A DNA stretch of 39,877 nt from CBFHWY01 sp965659675 (GCA_965659675.1 CBFHWY010000018.1:1-39877), one strand, 5' to 3'. Positions 25,748 through 34,937 are shown, counted from the first letter of the stretch. The notes: generated from the letters alone by a model not told the origin. Numbers and translations: made by a program.

Positions 25748-26164
25748 ATGATTCCGGTTAACGCTCCGTGGACTTTTAAGCCCCTTGATAAACCAGTTAA
25801 AAGGGTGCTCCTGATCGATGATGATGAGATCTTCAACTTCGTAACCAGAAGGATCATTAGTAGGGTAGACCCTGAGATGATCGTGAGTTCTTTTGAGAAT
25901 CCTGAAGCGGGCTATAAGAACCTATTGGAGATCGAGCCGGACCTTATCCTACTTGACCTTAACATGCCTCATTTGAATGGTTGGGCTTTTCTTGAAAAGA
26001 TGAAAGAAGATGGCTTGAACTATCCTGTCGTTGTGCTCACCTCATCTATTTTAAGGGAGGACAAAAGCAAATCGAAGTCATTCGACAACGTATATGGTTA
26101 CATTACAAAACCAATGGAGGTCAAACACCTTAATTCAATTCTGACAAGTGCAGCAGCTGTTTGA
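25748..26164 (+). CDS. Single-domain response regulator (CheY-like)
   Basis: 138 residues, receiver domain only. Acidic pocket residues D24-D26 in LLIDDDEIF, phospho-acceptor D70 in LILLDLNMPHLNG, the TS pair in VVLTSSI and the KP dipeptide in YITKPMEV are all present, so it should be phosphorylatable. With no output domain it probably acts by protein contact or as a phosphate intermediate. An AGGAGG sits only two bases before the ATG, an unusually tight spacing. The downstream sensor kinase begins 17 bases before this gene's stop, so the two are translationally linked and likely partners. Confidence 0.93.
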   Translation: MIPVNAPWTFKPLDKPVKRVLLIDDDEIFNFVTRRIISRVDPEMIVSSFENPEAGYKNLLEIEPDLILLDLNMPHLNGWAFLEKMKEDGLNYPVVVLTSSILREDKSKSKSFDNVYGYITKPMEVKHLNSILTSAAAV

Positions 26165-28451
26165 GAAGAAGCTTGATCTATTTGACTTTTTTGAGGGGTC
26201 TGACTCGCACCTGCTTCTTTTGCTTGATGACGAATTCAACATCATCAATGCCAACGCTTATGCTGAGTCGTTTTTTGGGATCGCAGCGGAAGATTTGCCT
26301 CTGCCGCTATGTCGTTTTGCTCTAGCTACACAAGAAGACAAGCTATTTGATGAAGAGGCTGCAGGGGTGTACGGAATTTACGTACGTGAAAACAGCGGAA
26401 GGGCTGTTTACTTAAAGGGTCTCTTAAAAGCGAAGAACGGATTCAAAGTAGCTATTCTCAGGGATGGAAGCCTTTCAAAAATGCGCAATGATATTTTTGA
26501 AGGAATAAGCCGTGCCATTCGATCTTCAGCGGTAGGCAAAACCTTTTTTGAGATTTTCAGCGAAGCCGTAGCGAGATCATTTGGAGTAGATGTTGTGCTT
26601 ATTGGGAGCTACAATGAATCTAAGAAGTCAATCAGCTGTCCGGTGCTGTGGAATAGGCGTGACTTTAGAACAGATGTCGAATACTCCATAGAGCATACTC
26701 CGTGTGAGAATGTGGTTCATACAGGGGCTGAGTATTTCCTTGATCACAAACTGCAAGAGAGCTATCCAAAAGACAAAGACCTACAAGATTTAAGTGTCAA
26801 TACCTACTTCGGCATGCCGCTTACCGATCTCGATGGGGGAATCATTGGTCACATAGCAGTGATGAGTGAAAAGAACATCCCTGACAAGGAGCTGCTTAGC
26901 TCGGTCCTTTCTCAATTTAAGGATCGGCTTTCCTTTGAGCTTGATAGAATAGGCTATCAAAACCGACTGGAAGAAGTTTATGATCGCTTTAATTTCATTG
27001 CTGAGAAGAGTTCCGATATCATATCATTGGTTGAACCCCATGGGTCATTTATTTATGTGAGCCCTTCATCACTTGATATTTCAGGCTATGAAGATGAAAA
27101 ACTGATTGGTAAAAATGCCATAGACTTTATCCATCCGAAAGATCTGAAACGATTTGAGCTCAGTGGCGGACTCCGATACTTCAGAAAATTATCACAGTCA
27201 CATGACCTTATTCAGTACCGACTACTAAACCAGGATGGAAGCTATAGCTGGGTGGAGAGTGCCATTTCATTTTCCAAAGGCCTCTACCTTGTGGTTACAC
27301 GTGATATAACCGAAAGGAAAGAAATGGAAGACGCCCTCAGAGATCAACGCGAATTCTTAAGAAACATCATTGATAAGGCACCGAACCTGATCTTTATCAA
27401 GAATAGAAATGGTGAGTATAGCCTTGTGAATGAAAGCATGGCTCAATTAATTGGCTTACGACCTGAGGAGATCATAGGTCTAACGGATGATCAGTTGCCA
27501 TTTGAGGAGACCAAGCGTCAGAGTTTCCTCAATGAGGACAAAAGAATCTTTGAGACTGGAAAAGCTGAGGTGATTGAAATGGATCAATTCACAACTGATG
27601 AAGGAAAGCTGAAGTACTTTCAATACATCAAACAACCTCTTTTTAATCAAAACGGAAAAGTAGAGCAGATCCTAATGGTCGCCACTGATATTAGTCATCG
27701 GGTTGAAGCCGAGGCAGAGCTTCAAATAGCCAAAGATCGAGCAGAGGAATTGAGCAAGATCAAAACAAACTTCCTGGCAAATATGAGCCATGAGATCAGA
27801 ACCCCCATCAATGGTATCTTAGGCTTGAGCGAGCTGATCGAAGCAGAGTTTGAGTCGGTAGAAGGGCTAAAACAGTACACCGGACTTTTAAAGGAAAGTG
27901 GACAGCGACTCTTGAATACCATTGTTAGCATACTCGACTTCTCCAAATTAGGGTCAGAGAAGATAGAGCCGGAACTCAGCAATTTTGACCTTGTTGAATT
28001 CCTTAAGAATTACTTACCCAGTATGAGAGTGCTTGCTGATAAAAAGAAGCTTTACCTGCACAGTGAGTACAATCTGGAACATATTGAGATGAGGTTCGAT
28101 AAAAGGGTTTTGACCTTGGTATTGAATAACCTCATTGGCAATGCAGTGAAATTCACGAAAAAAGGTGGGGTTACCATAACGAGTTCATTGGTGAAAGTAA
28201 AAGGAAGAGCCTTTGTGCAGATCGATATATCAGATACCGGAATAGGTATATCGAATGATTTCATGCCCAAGATCTTCTCACCTTTCATTCAGGAAAGTGA
28301 GGGGTTTAACAGGGAGTATGGTGGAACCGGCTTAGGGCTTTCCATTGTGAAGCGATATATTGAACTTTTTGGTGGCTTTATTAAAGTAACATCCAAAAAA
28401 GACGAGGGAAGCAAATTCTCGATCTTCCTTCCATTAAAACCCATGGTATAA
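26148..28451 (+). CDS. Soluble PAS/GAF sensor histidine kinase
   Basis: 767 residues from the GTG at 26148. No membrane helix or signal is seen, so it is cytoplasmic. Sensor modules in order: a PAS-like N-terminal segment (about 10-110), a GAF-like domain (about 120-270, with SVNTYFGMPL), a PAS domain (about 279-395, ending in VVTRDITERK) and another PAS (about 404-520, ending in ATDISHR). The kinase core follows: HisKA with NMSHEIRTPI (H548) and HATPase with N665 in LNNLIGNAVKFT, DTGIGI and GGTGLGLSIVK. It has no receiver domain of its own, in keeping with the separate receiver gene it overlaps by 17 bases. The signal sensed is unknown. Confidence 0.92.
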   Translation: MQQLFEKKLDLFDFFEGSDSHLLLLLDDEFNIINANAYAESFFGIAAEDLPLPLCRFALATQEDKLFDEEAAGVYGIYVRENSGRAVYLKGLLKAKNGFKVAILRDGSLSKMRNDIFEGISRAIRSSAVGKTFFEIFSEAVARSFGVDVVLIGSYNESKKSISCPVLWNRRDFRTDVEYSIEHTPCENVVHTGAEYFLDHKLQESYPKDKDLQDLSVNTYFGMPLTDLDGGIIGHIAVMSEKNIPDKELLSSVLSQFKDRLSFELDRIGYQNRLEEVYDRFNFIAEKSSDIISLVEPHGSFIYVSPSSLDISGYEDEKLIGKNAIDFIHPKDLKRFELSGGLRYFRKLSQSHDLIQYRLLNQDGSYSWVESAISFSKGLYLVVTRDITERKEMEDALRDQREFLRNIIDKAPNLIFIKNRNGEYSLVNESMAQLIGLRPEEIIGLTDDQLPFEETKRQSFLNEDKRIFETGKAEVIEMDQFTTDEGKLKYFQYIKQPLFNQNGKVEQILMVATDISHRVEAEAELQIAKDRAEELSKIKTNFLANMSHEIRTPINGILGLSELIEAEFESVEGLKQYTGLLKESGQRLLNTIVSILDFSKLGSEKIEPELSNFDLVEFLKNYLPSMRVLADKKKLYLHSEYNLEHIEMRFDKRVLTLVLNNLIGNAVKFTKKGGVTITSSLVKVKGRAFVQIDISDTGIGISNDFMPKIFSPFIQESEGFNREYGGTGLGLSIVKRYIELFGGFIKVTSKKDEGSKFSIFLPLKPMV

Positions 28452-28459
28452 GTTCTTAA

Positions 28460-28480
28460 CTTTCCTGAAAATAAGGAAAG
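28460..28480 (+). promoter_or_regulatory. Hairpin occluding the ribosome site of the hydrolase-OsmC gene
   Basis: CTTTCCT (28460-28466) pairs perfectly with AGGAAAG (28474-28480) across a 7-base loop; the second arm holds the AGGA-type ribosome site and touches the ATG at 28481. Such a hairpin could lower or gate translation, or act as a weak stop for the kinase transcript. Confidence 0.4.
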
Positions 28481-29701
28481 ATGCGTTCTAGATCGATCAG
28501 TTTTCAGGGGAGTCAAAATAACAACATCAGTGCTATATTGGATTTACCACTTGACGAGCGCCCTGAGGCATACGCGCTTTTTGCTCATTGCTTCACCTGC
28601 TCCAAGAACTTACTCACGGTAAAACGAATTAGCAGGAGTTTAACCAATGAAGGCATTGCCGTCTTTCGTTTCGACTTCACAGGACTTGGGCAGAGTGAAG
28701 GGGAGTTCTCCGAAACGAATTTCAGCTCAAACCTTGCTGATCTTCAATTGGCCGCTGACTATTTGAAAGAACATTATGAATCTCCACAGCTATTGATAGG
28801 GCACTCATTAGGTGGTACGGCTGCACTTCATTCGGCGACAAATATCAAATCGGTAAAAGCGGTGGCAACCATCGGCTCTCCTTTCGAAGCTGCGCATGTG
28901 AAGCATATGTTCCAGTCTAAGCTGGATGAGTTGGAGCAAAAAGGTGAAGCAGAAGTTGATATAGGAGGGAGGTCCTTTCGTTTTAAGGCGTCATTTCTTG
29001 ATGATATCAGTAAGCAAAGCACCAGTGAGATCCTACCGGAGCTTCAAAGAGCGCTTTTGGTTTTTCACTCGCCCCAGGATCGTATCGTAAATATTGATGA
29101 GGCAGCCAGTATATATAATGCAGCCAAACATCCAAAAAGTTTTGTTTCTCTCGATGGTGCTGATCATCTGGTCAGAAATGAAAGTGATGCAACTTATGTT
29201 GGGGATGTGATTGCCAGTTGGGCCAGACGTTATATTCCGAAACAACCAAAAAACGAACTCTCTCTTCAACAGCAGGTGGCTGTTCGCAGCACGGAGAATA
29301 GATTTACAACGGAACTAAGGGCAGGTAAACATCATTTTCTGGCAGATGAACCAGAGTCTGTGGGCGGCTTAAATGCTGGTCCCGCACCATACGATCTATT
29401 GTTATCCGCTCTAGGAGCCTGTACCTCCATGACCATCAAAATGTACGCAGACCATAAAGGGATTGATATAGGGGAACTTGAGACTCATTTATCCCATGAA
29501 AGACAGCATAAGAAGGATGCCTCAAATTGTGATAAAAAAGGTGCCTACCTCTCCACCTTAAAAAGGGAGATACGTTTTGATGACAAGCTCGATAATGATA
29601 TCAGAAAAAAGCTTATTGAGATCGCCAACAAATGTCCAGTTCACAGAACGCTCGAAGGACCTATTGAGATCAGTACTTCGGAGTTATTGAATAGTAAGTA
29701 G
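28481..29701 (+). CDS. Alpha/beta hydrolase fused to an OsmC-type peroxidase domain
   Basis: 406 residues in two parts. Residues 1 to about 255 form an alpha/beta hydrolase: the FTGLGQSEGEF loop, nucleophile S109 in GHSLGG, and the catalytic histidine in SLDGADHLV. Residues about 265-406 form an OsmC/Ohr-like domain, with C314 in LLLSALGACTSM and C385 in IANKCPVHRTLEG as the redox cysteine pair that reduces organic hydroperoxides. The fusion is a known architecture. It suggests release of an acyl or lipid product and detoxification of its peroxide in one protein, but this coupling is inferred. The protein is cytoplasmic. It starts 29 bases after the sensor kinase stop, with a hairpin over its ribosome site. 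Confidence 0.92.
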   Translation: MRSRSISFQGSQNNNISAILDLPLDERPEAYALFAHCFTCSKNLLTVKRISRSLTNEGIAVFRFDFTGLGQSEGEFSETNFSSNLADLQLAADYLKEHYESPQLLIGHSLGGTAALHSATNIKSVKAVATIGSPFEAAHVKHMFQSKLDELEQKGEAEVDIGGRSFRFKASFLDDISKQSTSEILPELQRALLVFHSPQDRIVNIDEAASIYNAAKHPKSFVSLDGADHLVRNESDATYVGDVIASWARRYIPKQPKNELSLQQQVAVRSTENRFTTELRAGKHHFLADEPESVGGLNAGPAPYDLLLSALGACTSMTIKMYADHKGIDIGELETHLSHERQHKKDASNCDKKGAYLSTLKREIRFDDKLDNDIRKKLIEIANKCPVHRTLEGPIEISTSELLNSK

Positions 29702-29842
29702 GGGAATTCAACAGCTCAGTTTGAAAAACTTGGGTTCATTGGTCATCAAAACGCAACCTTTCGTTAAGATCTTCGTACTCTAGACTAACTAAACTTGCAT
29801 TTCATCGAAGAAAAACGCAGTTTAACGACAGAATTCAAGATT
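29702..29842 (+). other. Spacer before the small membrane protein gene
   Basis: A 141-base stretch without a convincing gene. It holds TAAACTTG (one mismatch to TAnnTTTG) near 29787-29794 that might serve the downstream gene. A TTG at 29795 keeps the downstream frame open, so the true start could be further up. No strong terminator for the upstream gene is visible. Confidence 0.3.
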
Positions 29843-30130
29843 ATGAGCCCTCAAAAGACCAATACAAAACCAAACTTCACCAAGCCAATTTTGATCGTGA
29901 TCCTGATGTTTTTGCTCCTTTTTGTAGGTGTACAGGAGATAGATGCCGCGCAAATCTCTGATATGACAAGTGATCAAAAAGCGATCGATAAAATTTTCAG
30001 AATGTCTGGAAGTTCTCAAGGGGTGAGTTTTGGAAGAAGTATTAGTCTACCAAAGTTGGCTTATCTCTTTGTGCTTCAAATTGCTGTGGTGGGAGCAATT
30101 TTCTACAGAAATATTTATAAAGCGCTCTGA
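29843..30130 (+). CDS. Small two-helix membrane protein, unknown function
   Basis: 95 residues from the ATG at 29843; a TTG at 29795 would add 16 residues. Two hydrophobic stretches, PILIVILMFLLLFVGV (about 15-30) and LAYLFVLQIAVVGAIFY (about 72-88), flank a polar loop of about 40 residues. The first could instead be a signal peptide cut after DAA. No family is recognised. The stop ends exactly one base before the TGA of the extended AsmA reading frame on the other strand. That the frame is a gene rests on the signal/helix pattern and on filling a gap between well-defined neighbours. Confidence 0.55.
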   Translation: MSPQKTNTKPNFTKPILIVILMFLLLFVGVQEIDAAQISDMTSDQKAIDKIFRMSGSSQGVSFGRSISLPKLAYLFVLQIAVVGAIFYRNIYKAL

Positions 30131-32791
30131 TCAATAGTCATCTTCGTCCCACTCGAATTCTTCCGTCGACTTCTCCGATTCTCCTTCTTCAATCAGTTTC
30201 TTTAACAGACCTTTAAAGCCAGCTTCTTTTGTTTTTTTGTCTGGGCTCGCTGTGGAATCAGCCTTTTTTTACTCCCTGCTTTCTTCTTCTGGATCCCAAA
30301 TCAGTTCAATTTCTTTGGATTCTTCCTTTTCAACATCAAGGCTCCTGAGAGAATCTGACTTTAAAATTTTTATTTCTTCTTTTAGGATATTCTTTAGCTC
30401 TTCTTTTTCAGAGCTCACTATCCCTTGCCTGTAGGCTTTTCTTTTCTCTTTATCAATGCTGAAATCAGGATCATCTGCCTCACCTTCCATTTTTAGAAAG
30501 ACCCTCTTTCTTCCTGTACCATCATCAATGATCTCATTTCCATATTCATCCACTTTAGACTTTCGAGCGAGCAGATCAGTAATGTAGAAGTCAAGGCTGA
30601 AATCTAGTCGGTGATCAAATTTATAGGTTCCTTCAGCCTGAATATCGATAAGGGAACTGCTGATGATCATATCGGGCATATACACCTCCTCATTTCTGAT
30701 GAAAAAGTCGTTTCGCAGCGTGTCAAAAGCGATATTCTTCAGCTCCGATCTGAGTTCATTTGCTTTGAACATCTTGCGAAGAATGATATTACTGTCGAAA
30801 TAATCGGCTACAGCTTGAAGCGGTTCAAACTCTTTGAGCTTACCCTTATATACACTTAGTGAGATGACAGATCGGATAGAGGGGCTGATGGGTTCAAACG
30901 CCTTGTCAAACTGCATGTCAAGGTTGAGCTCACCACTGCACAGCCCGCTGAGGTTTTCAGAGATCAGTACATCCTGATCAAAATTATTGAAGTTCTCGAA
31001 AAGCTCTTCAATTTGGATCCCTTTGAAATCTACATACACACTCAGTTCATTAAATACATTTCCGAATTTGAGTTGGAGGTCTGACCATACCTGCCCACTG
31101 GAATGTTGAAACTTAGCCTTACTGATCTTGAGGTAAGGATATTGAAGCTTAAGTTCTGCGCTGGAAGAACTAAAGTTGGTCTCCATGAATTTGAGCTCAC
31201 CGCAGTCAAATTTACCTTTGATCAAAGGCAGCGAAAGCTGAGATTCACCTTCATCATCCATGTTTGATAATAGTTGGTCGAGATCAAATGTGGCGCAAGA
31301 CAATTCGGCATTGATCTCACCTGCTTTGGAGTCGTCTGCCAATAACTTTAGTCCGTCTCTGTAAAGTAGATTGATGCTTATGTTCTTGTCTTTGTTGACC
31401 TGGAGTTTCGTACTGCTGATCAATATGTGATTTCTTTCAATTTCAAGTTCTACCGAATCCAAACTGATCTTGTTTTGAGCTTGATTAAATTCAAGGTCAA
31501 ATACCTGGCCTTTTACTCGTGTTTGAGCATTGGCGAAATCGTTGATGGAGAGGCTGTCAGAATAGCGAAAAACCACACTTAGATGGCCTTCATATTTCCC
31601 GGAATTAATGCCGAGGTCCAAACTGTCGGTCTTGATCCATTCCAAAAGGTCGATGCTTCCTTTTGCAGCCAGGTTCACTTTAGGTCTATCAAAGTCTTTC
31701 AGGAATAGCTTAAATGATGCGGTTGAATTTTCAGATCGTATCATCGCCGAATCGACTGATAACCTTGAGTCTTCCGGATTCGCTTTTTTCCCGTTGCTGA
31801 AAACGGCACTCAGGTACTCAAGCTCAAGTTCTTTTTTGCTTTCTGGAATCGATAGTTTGGTTCCCTTAAGCAGGAGTTTGAGGTCAACCCTTAATTTTCT
31901 GGCTTTATCTTCTGTTTCGCTGAAGCGCAATTCAACATCTGTCTTCCCCTCTGGCTGGTATTTTGACAGATCTGAGATAAAGTCGAAAGGAATCAACTCT
32001 ACCAGGCTTTTAACCTTACTATTTTGGGATCTTAGGATCAGGTCAAGTTTGTTTTCACCGATGACCCCGTTCACACCCATTGTCAGACTTTTATTGATAT
32101 TCAGGCTGGCCCGATGGAAACTCACCTGGCTAGGTTCGCCTGTCACGATCATTCCCAGATCCAAACGAAGCGCCCGATCGGGGAGGTATTCTTTTCCACT
32201 CACTCGAGTCTTGATTGACTTTAGCTTACCGTAAAGATCCAGATCGTATTGGGCTTCTGATATTTCCAGTTTAAGCATGATGCTTTCACAGAAGTATTCA
32301 AGGTCAACCTTCGATCGAGGATCGATGTAGGTGATCTTACTGTTTTCCAGTTTGACAGAATTAAGTTGAATCAAGCCGCTGGTATCTCCAGTGCTTTTCC
32401 AGATCTTGAAGTTGTAGTCTCCAGAGCGATTTCTGCGAATTTTTGCATTTGCTCCTTCGAGTGCAATCCGCTTGATCCGATAATCATCCTTGAGAAGGTC
32501 CAGTGCATTAAAATGGAAGTAGAGCTTTGACGCGTATAGCAGGGTATCCTCCACTTTGCCTGGGTCAGCTACAAATACATCCTTAAAACCCAAACTCACA
32601 TAGGGCAATTCTGCCCAGGGTGACACGTCGATGGATGAAACTTTGATCTCGGTGATCAGTAAGTCATTGAGTTGCTCAACGATCAGATTAGAAACGATCT
32701 TCTCGTACTTTACTGAGATAACATACAAGCTTGTTCCCAGTATGGCTAATAGTAACAGTGCTGCTGCAAGTATGGTTTTAAGCGTTTTCAA
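30131..32791 (-). CDS. AsmA-family protein; coding tail interrupted by an in-frame TAA
   Basis: 840 residues from the TTG at 32791 to the TAA at 30271-30269. An N-terminal membrane helix (about 5-27) is followed by an AsmA-like body of long beta segments (such as YVSLGFKDVFVADPG and IKRIALEGANAKIRRN) and an AsmA-type C-terminal region around 620-760. These large periplasmic proteins bridge the inner and outer membranes; phospholipid traffic is the role proposed for the family. After the TAA the same frame stays open for 45 more codons (KKADSTASPDKK... to ...EEFEWDEDDY) and ends in TGA at 30133-30131, one base from the convergent gene. The tail's composition matches the residues before the stop, so the interval given includes it. 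A recent nonsense change, read-through or a sequence error are all possible; a functional 840-residue product is likely in any case. Confidence 0.75.
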
Positions 32792-32861
32792 GGCAGGACT
32801 AATTTATGCTCAAGAAGCAGAAGAAATGCCTGATCAGCAGGGAAGTATCAACATTGTCGCT

Positions 32862-33608
32862 TTAACTTCTACGCTTCAGGTTGTGCACCTCTTTATTATC
32901 AAGAAAACGCCATTTTCCTCTAGGTAGTGCCTTTTTGGTCAGTCCGGCAAAGAAGGTGCGGTCCAGGCGAACTACTTCATAACCCAGAGATTCGAAGATC
33001 CTTCTTACGATTCGGTTTTTCCCTGAGTGAAGACTGATGCCAACACTCTTATTTGAGTCCTCCAGCATGGCCACCTCATCTGGTTTGATAAAGCCATCTT
33101 CAAGCTCGATACCCGCTTTAAGTTTATCCAGGTCAGAAGCTTTGAAGCTATCGTTAAGCTCCACACGATAGATCTTCTCAACTTCATGTTTTGGATGAGT
33201 CAACTTCTTGGCAAGCTCTCCGTCATTCGTGAAGAGCAGTACGCCAGTTGTATTTCTATCGAGTCTTCCAACAGGGTATATCCTTTCGTCACATGCTTTA
33301 CCTACAAGATCCATTACCGTACGTCGATCTCTATCATCAGATACGGTGGTGATGTATCCTTTTGGTTTGTTCAGAAGGAGATAAACGAGCTTTTCTCTTG
33401 AAAGCGTTTTGTTGCGGTATTCTACCTTGTCTTTGGGCTGAATACGCGTACCTAGCTGAGTTTCAACTTTTCCATTGACCTTGATCTGCCCCGCTTCGAT
33501 GAGTTTGTCGGCTTCTCTTCTGGAGCATACGCCGGCGTCGGCGATATATTTATTTAAACGGACTCCTCTTTGTCTTGGGTGATTATCTGATCCTTGGTCT
33601 GAACGCAT
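32862..33608 (-). CDS. rluB: RsuA/RluB-family rRNA pseudouridine synthase
   Basis: 248 residues. An S4 RNA-binding domain (RLNKYIADAGVCSRREADKLI and GQIKVNG, residues about 17-75) precedes the catalytic domain, with LLLNKPKGYITT, the catalytic aspartate D117 in YPVGRLDRNTTGLLL-like sequence (here GRLDRNTTG), and SGKNRIVRRIFESLGYEV. It isomerises a specific uridine to pseudouridine in rRNA. Among the RsuA-type subfamilies RluB (23S rRNA) fits best by length and S4 sequence, but RluE or RsuA specificity cannot be excluded. Its start overlaps the end of the YraN-family gene by 26 bases. 70 bases without a recognised feature separate it from the AsmA-like gene. Confidence 0.9.
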   Translation of the reverse strand: MRSDQGSDNHPRQRGVRLNKYIADAGVCSRREADKLIEAGQIKVNGKVETQLGTRIQPKDKVEYRNKTLSREKLVYLLLNKPKGYITTVSDDRDRRTVMDLVGKACDERIYPVGRLDRNTTGVLLFTNDGELAKKLTHPKHEVEKIYRVELNDSFKASDLDKLKAGIELEDGFIKPDEVAMLEDSNKSVGISLHSGKNRIVRRIFESLGYEVVRLDRTFFAGLTKKALPRGKWRFLDNKEVHNLKRRS

Positions 33609-33942
33609 CTTCGATATGTTTTATACTCTTATTCTTTTTAATGATCGAAATGATGTCGAATCGAGCTTCCTTATCGATGTCTTTCTCTTCGATGTAATGA
33701 TCAGCTGCATTGGTGATCAGGCGTTCTTTAGTATGAGTTACCTGCTCTTCAGGCTCACCGAATTCATCAGTCATGGTAGTTTTAACTTCCACAAAGATGA
33801 CCTCTTGCTCCATGATACAAATGATATCTATTTCTGCTTTTTCATACCGCCAATTCCGATCTATGACCTCATAGCCCTTAGATTCTAGTAAAAGGCATGC
33901 TTGTTCCTCGCCCCATTTGCCAAGTTCTGTATGCTCTGCCAT
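33583..33942 (-). CDS. YraN/UPF0102-family endonuclease-like protein
   Basis: 119 residues, the usual family size. The restriction-endonuclease-like core is visible: GKWGEEQACLLLESKGYEVIDRNWR, then the catalytic-type pair E..D in KAEIDIICIMEQEVIFVEVKT, where the EVK triad end is intact. The fold suggests a metal-dependent nuclease, possibly Holliday-junction related, but the cellular role of the family is uncertain. It starts two bases after the LD-carboxypeptidase stop (TGATCATG) and overlaps the pseudouridine synthase start by 26 bases, so all three genes form one operon. Confidence 0.9.
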   Translation of the reverse strand: MAEHTELGKWGEEQACLLLESKGYEVIDRNWRYEKAEIDIICIMEQEVIFVEVKTTMTDEFGEPEEQVTHTKERLITNAADHYIEEKDIDKEARFDIISIIKKNKSIKHIEDAFRPRIR

Positions 33943-33944
33943 GA

Positions 33945-34841
33945 TCAGAAGTTTAAATGTACTCCATTTCCAACAGCCAAACTGGCCTCTCTTCCAAAGA
34001 TAAGGGTTCGGTTGTCGTCAATATGTCCAGCTGGAAAATCAAATACCACTGGAATATGACTTTTACCGAAATTTTCGAGAATGATATCCTCGAAACCTTT
34101 CCTTTCAAACCATTGGCCATGGTCTGTCACCCCGGTCATTCCACCAATGATCAGCCCGGCCAATTCCTCTAGTTCTCCATTGAGTCGCATTGATTGAAAC
34201 ATTCGATCGACGTGATAGAGACTCTCAGATACCTCTTCAATGAAAAGTATCTTATGCTTCAGATTGAGCTGATAAGGGGTTCCTCTCATGGCCTGGAGGA
34301 TGCTGAGGTTTCCACCACACAACACGCCATGTGCGATTCCACTTTTATTGCGTGCGGAGGATTCAAACTCGTAGATCAGTTCTTTGCCTTTTAAAGCCAG
34401 GATCAGAGAATCCCAGGCTTCCTCGCTGTTGTCTTTATAATTGAGCGGCATACTTGCGTGAAGTGAACAGATATCTAATTCTTCGTGTAAATAGCTATGA
34501 AATGCCGTGATGTCCGAAAACCCAACGATCCACTTTGGTTTTTTTCGGAAGTTCTTCCAATCGAGTTTGTCTAATATGCGCATAGAGCCATATCCCCCTC
34601 TGGCACAAATGATCGCCTTTGTGTTTGGGTCGTCGATGGCTTCTTGAAGATCCTTTAATCTTTCTTCATCGGTTCCGGCAAATTGTCCGAATGATGCTTC
34701 AATATTGGACCCAAGTATGACCTTAAAGCCTTCAGATTCAAATTTCTCTTTTGCGAAGTCAATGAACTCCCGCTCGATCTTTTTGGCGGGTGCCACAATG
34801 CGCACAGTGTCGCCTTTTCTAAGTGATCTAGGGCTTCTCAT
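33945..34841 (-). CDS. LD-carboxypeptidase (peptidase family S66)
   Basis: 298 residues, no signal peptide. The nucleophilic serine lies in WIVGFSDITAF (S109), the glutamate in LFIEEVSE (E202 or E203) and the histidine in PAGHIDDN (H273), the Ser-His-Glu triad of LdcA enzymes; ICARGGYGSMRIL is the conserved N-domain segment. It removes the terminal D-alanine from tetrapeptides released from peptidoglycan, feeding murein recycling in the cytoplasm. Family S66 also includes microcin-immunity MccF-type members, which cannot be excluded. It is the first gene of a three-gene operon and has a -7 box at 34850-34857. Confidence 0.9.
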   Translation of the reverse strand: MRSPRSLRKGDTVRIVAPAKKIEREFIDFAKEKFESEGFKVILGSNIEASFGQFAGTDEERLKDLQEAIDDPNTKAIICARGGYGSMRILDKLDWKNFRKKPKWIVGFSDITAFHSYLHEELDICSLHASMPLNYKDNSEEAWDSLILALKGKELIYEFESSARNKSGIAHGVLCGGNLSILQAMRGTPYQLNLKHKILFIEEVSESLYHVDRMFQSMRLNGELEELAGLIIGGMTGVTDHGQWFERKGFEDIILENFGKSHIPVVFDFPAGHIDDNRTLIFGREASLAVGNGVHLNF

Positions 34842-34849
34842 TGAAGAGG

Positions 34850-34857
34850 CAAAACTA
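34850..34857 (-). promoter_or_regulatory. -7 box of the LD-carboxypeptidase operon
   Basis: TAGTTTTG on the minus strand matches TAnnTTTG fully and ends 8 bases before the ATG at 34841, so the leader would be very short. The -33 region has only a weak TTTC. Confidence 0.45.
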
Positions 34858-34913
34858 GCAAACTAATCTTTGGAAAGCCTTGTTTTTGTTGCCTTTAGTG
34901 ACGGCTGAATAAT

Positions 34914-34921
34914 TACTTTTG
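34914..34921 (+). promoter_or_regulatory. -7 box of metG
   Basis: TACTTTTG matches TAnnTTTG fully; a TTTA sits 17 bases upstream as a partial -33. The GTG start of metG follows after 16 bases, just behind a GGAAAG that can serve as a weak ribosome site. Confidence 0.5.
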
Positions 34922-34937
34922 TCGCCCTCGGAAAGAA

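Noticed and set aside
29701..29740. Terminator after the hydrolase-OsmC gene
   Set aside because: Only a 5-bp AGTTT/AAACT stem with a 3-base loop, and no T-run, is present.
31608..32234. Plus-strand open frame of 208 codons
   Set aside because: It lies wholly inside the AsmA-family gene on the other strand, is serine-rich in the way antisense frames are, and shows no domain or start signal.
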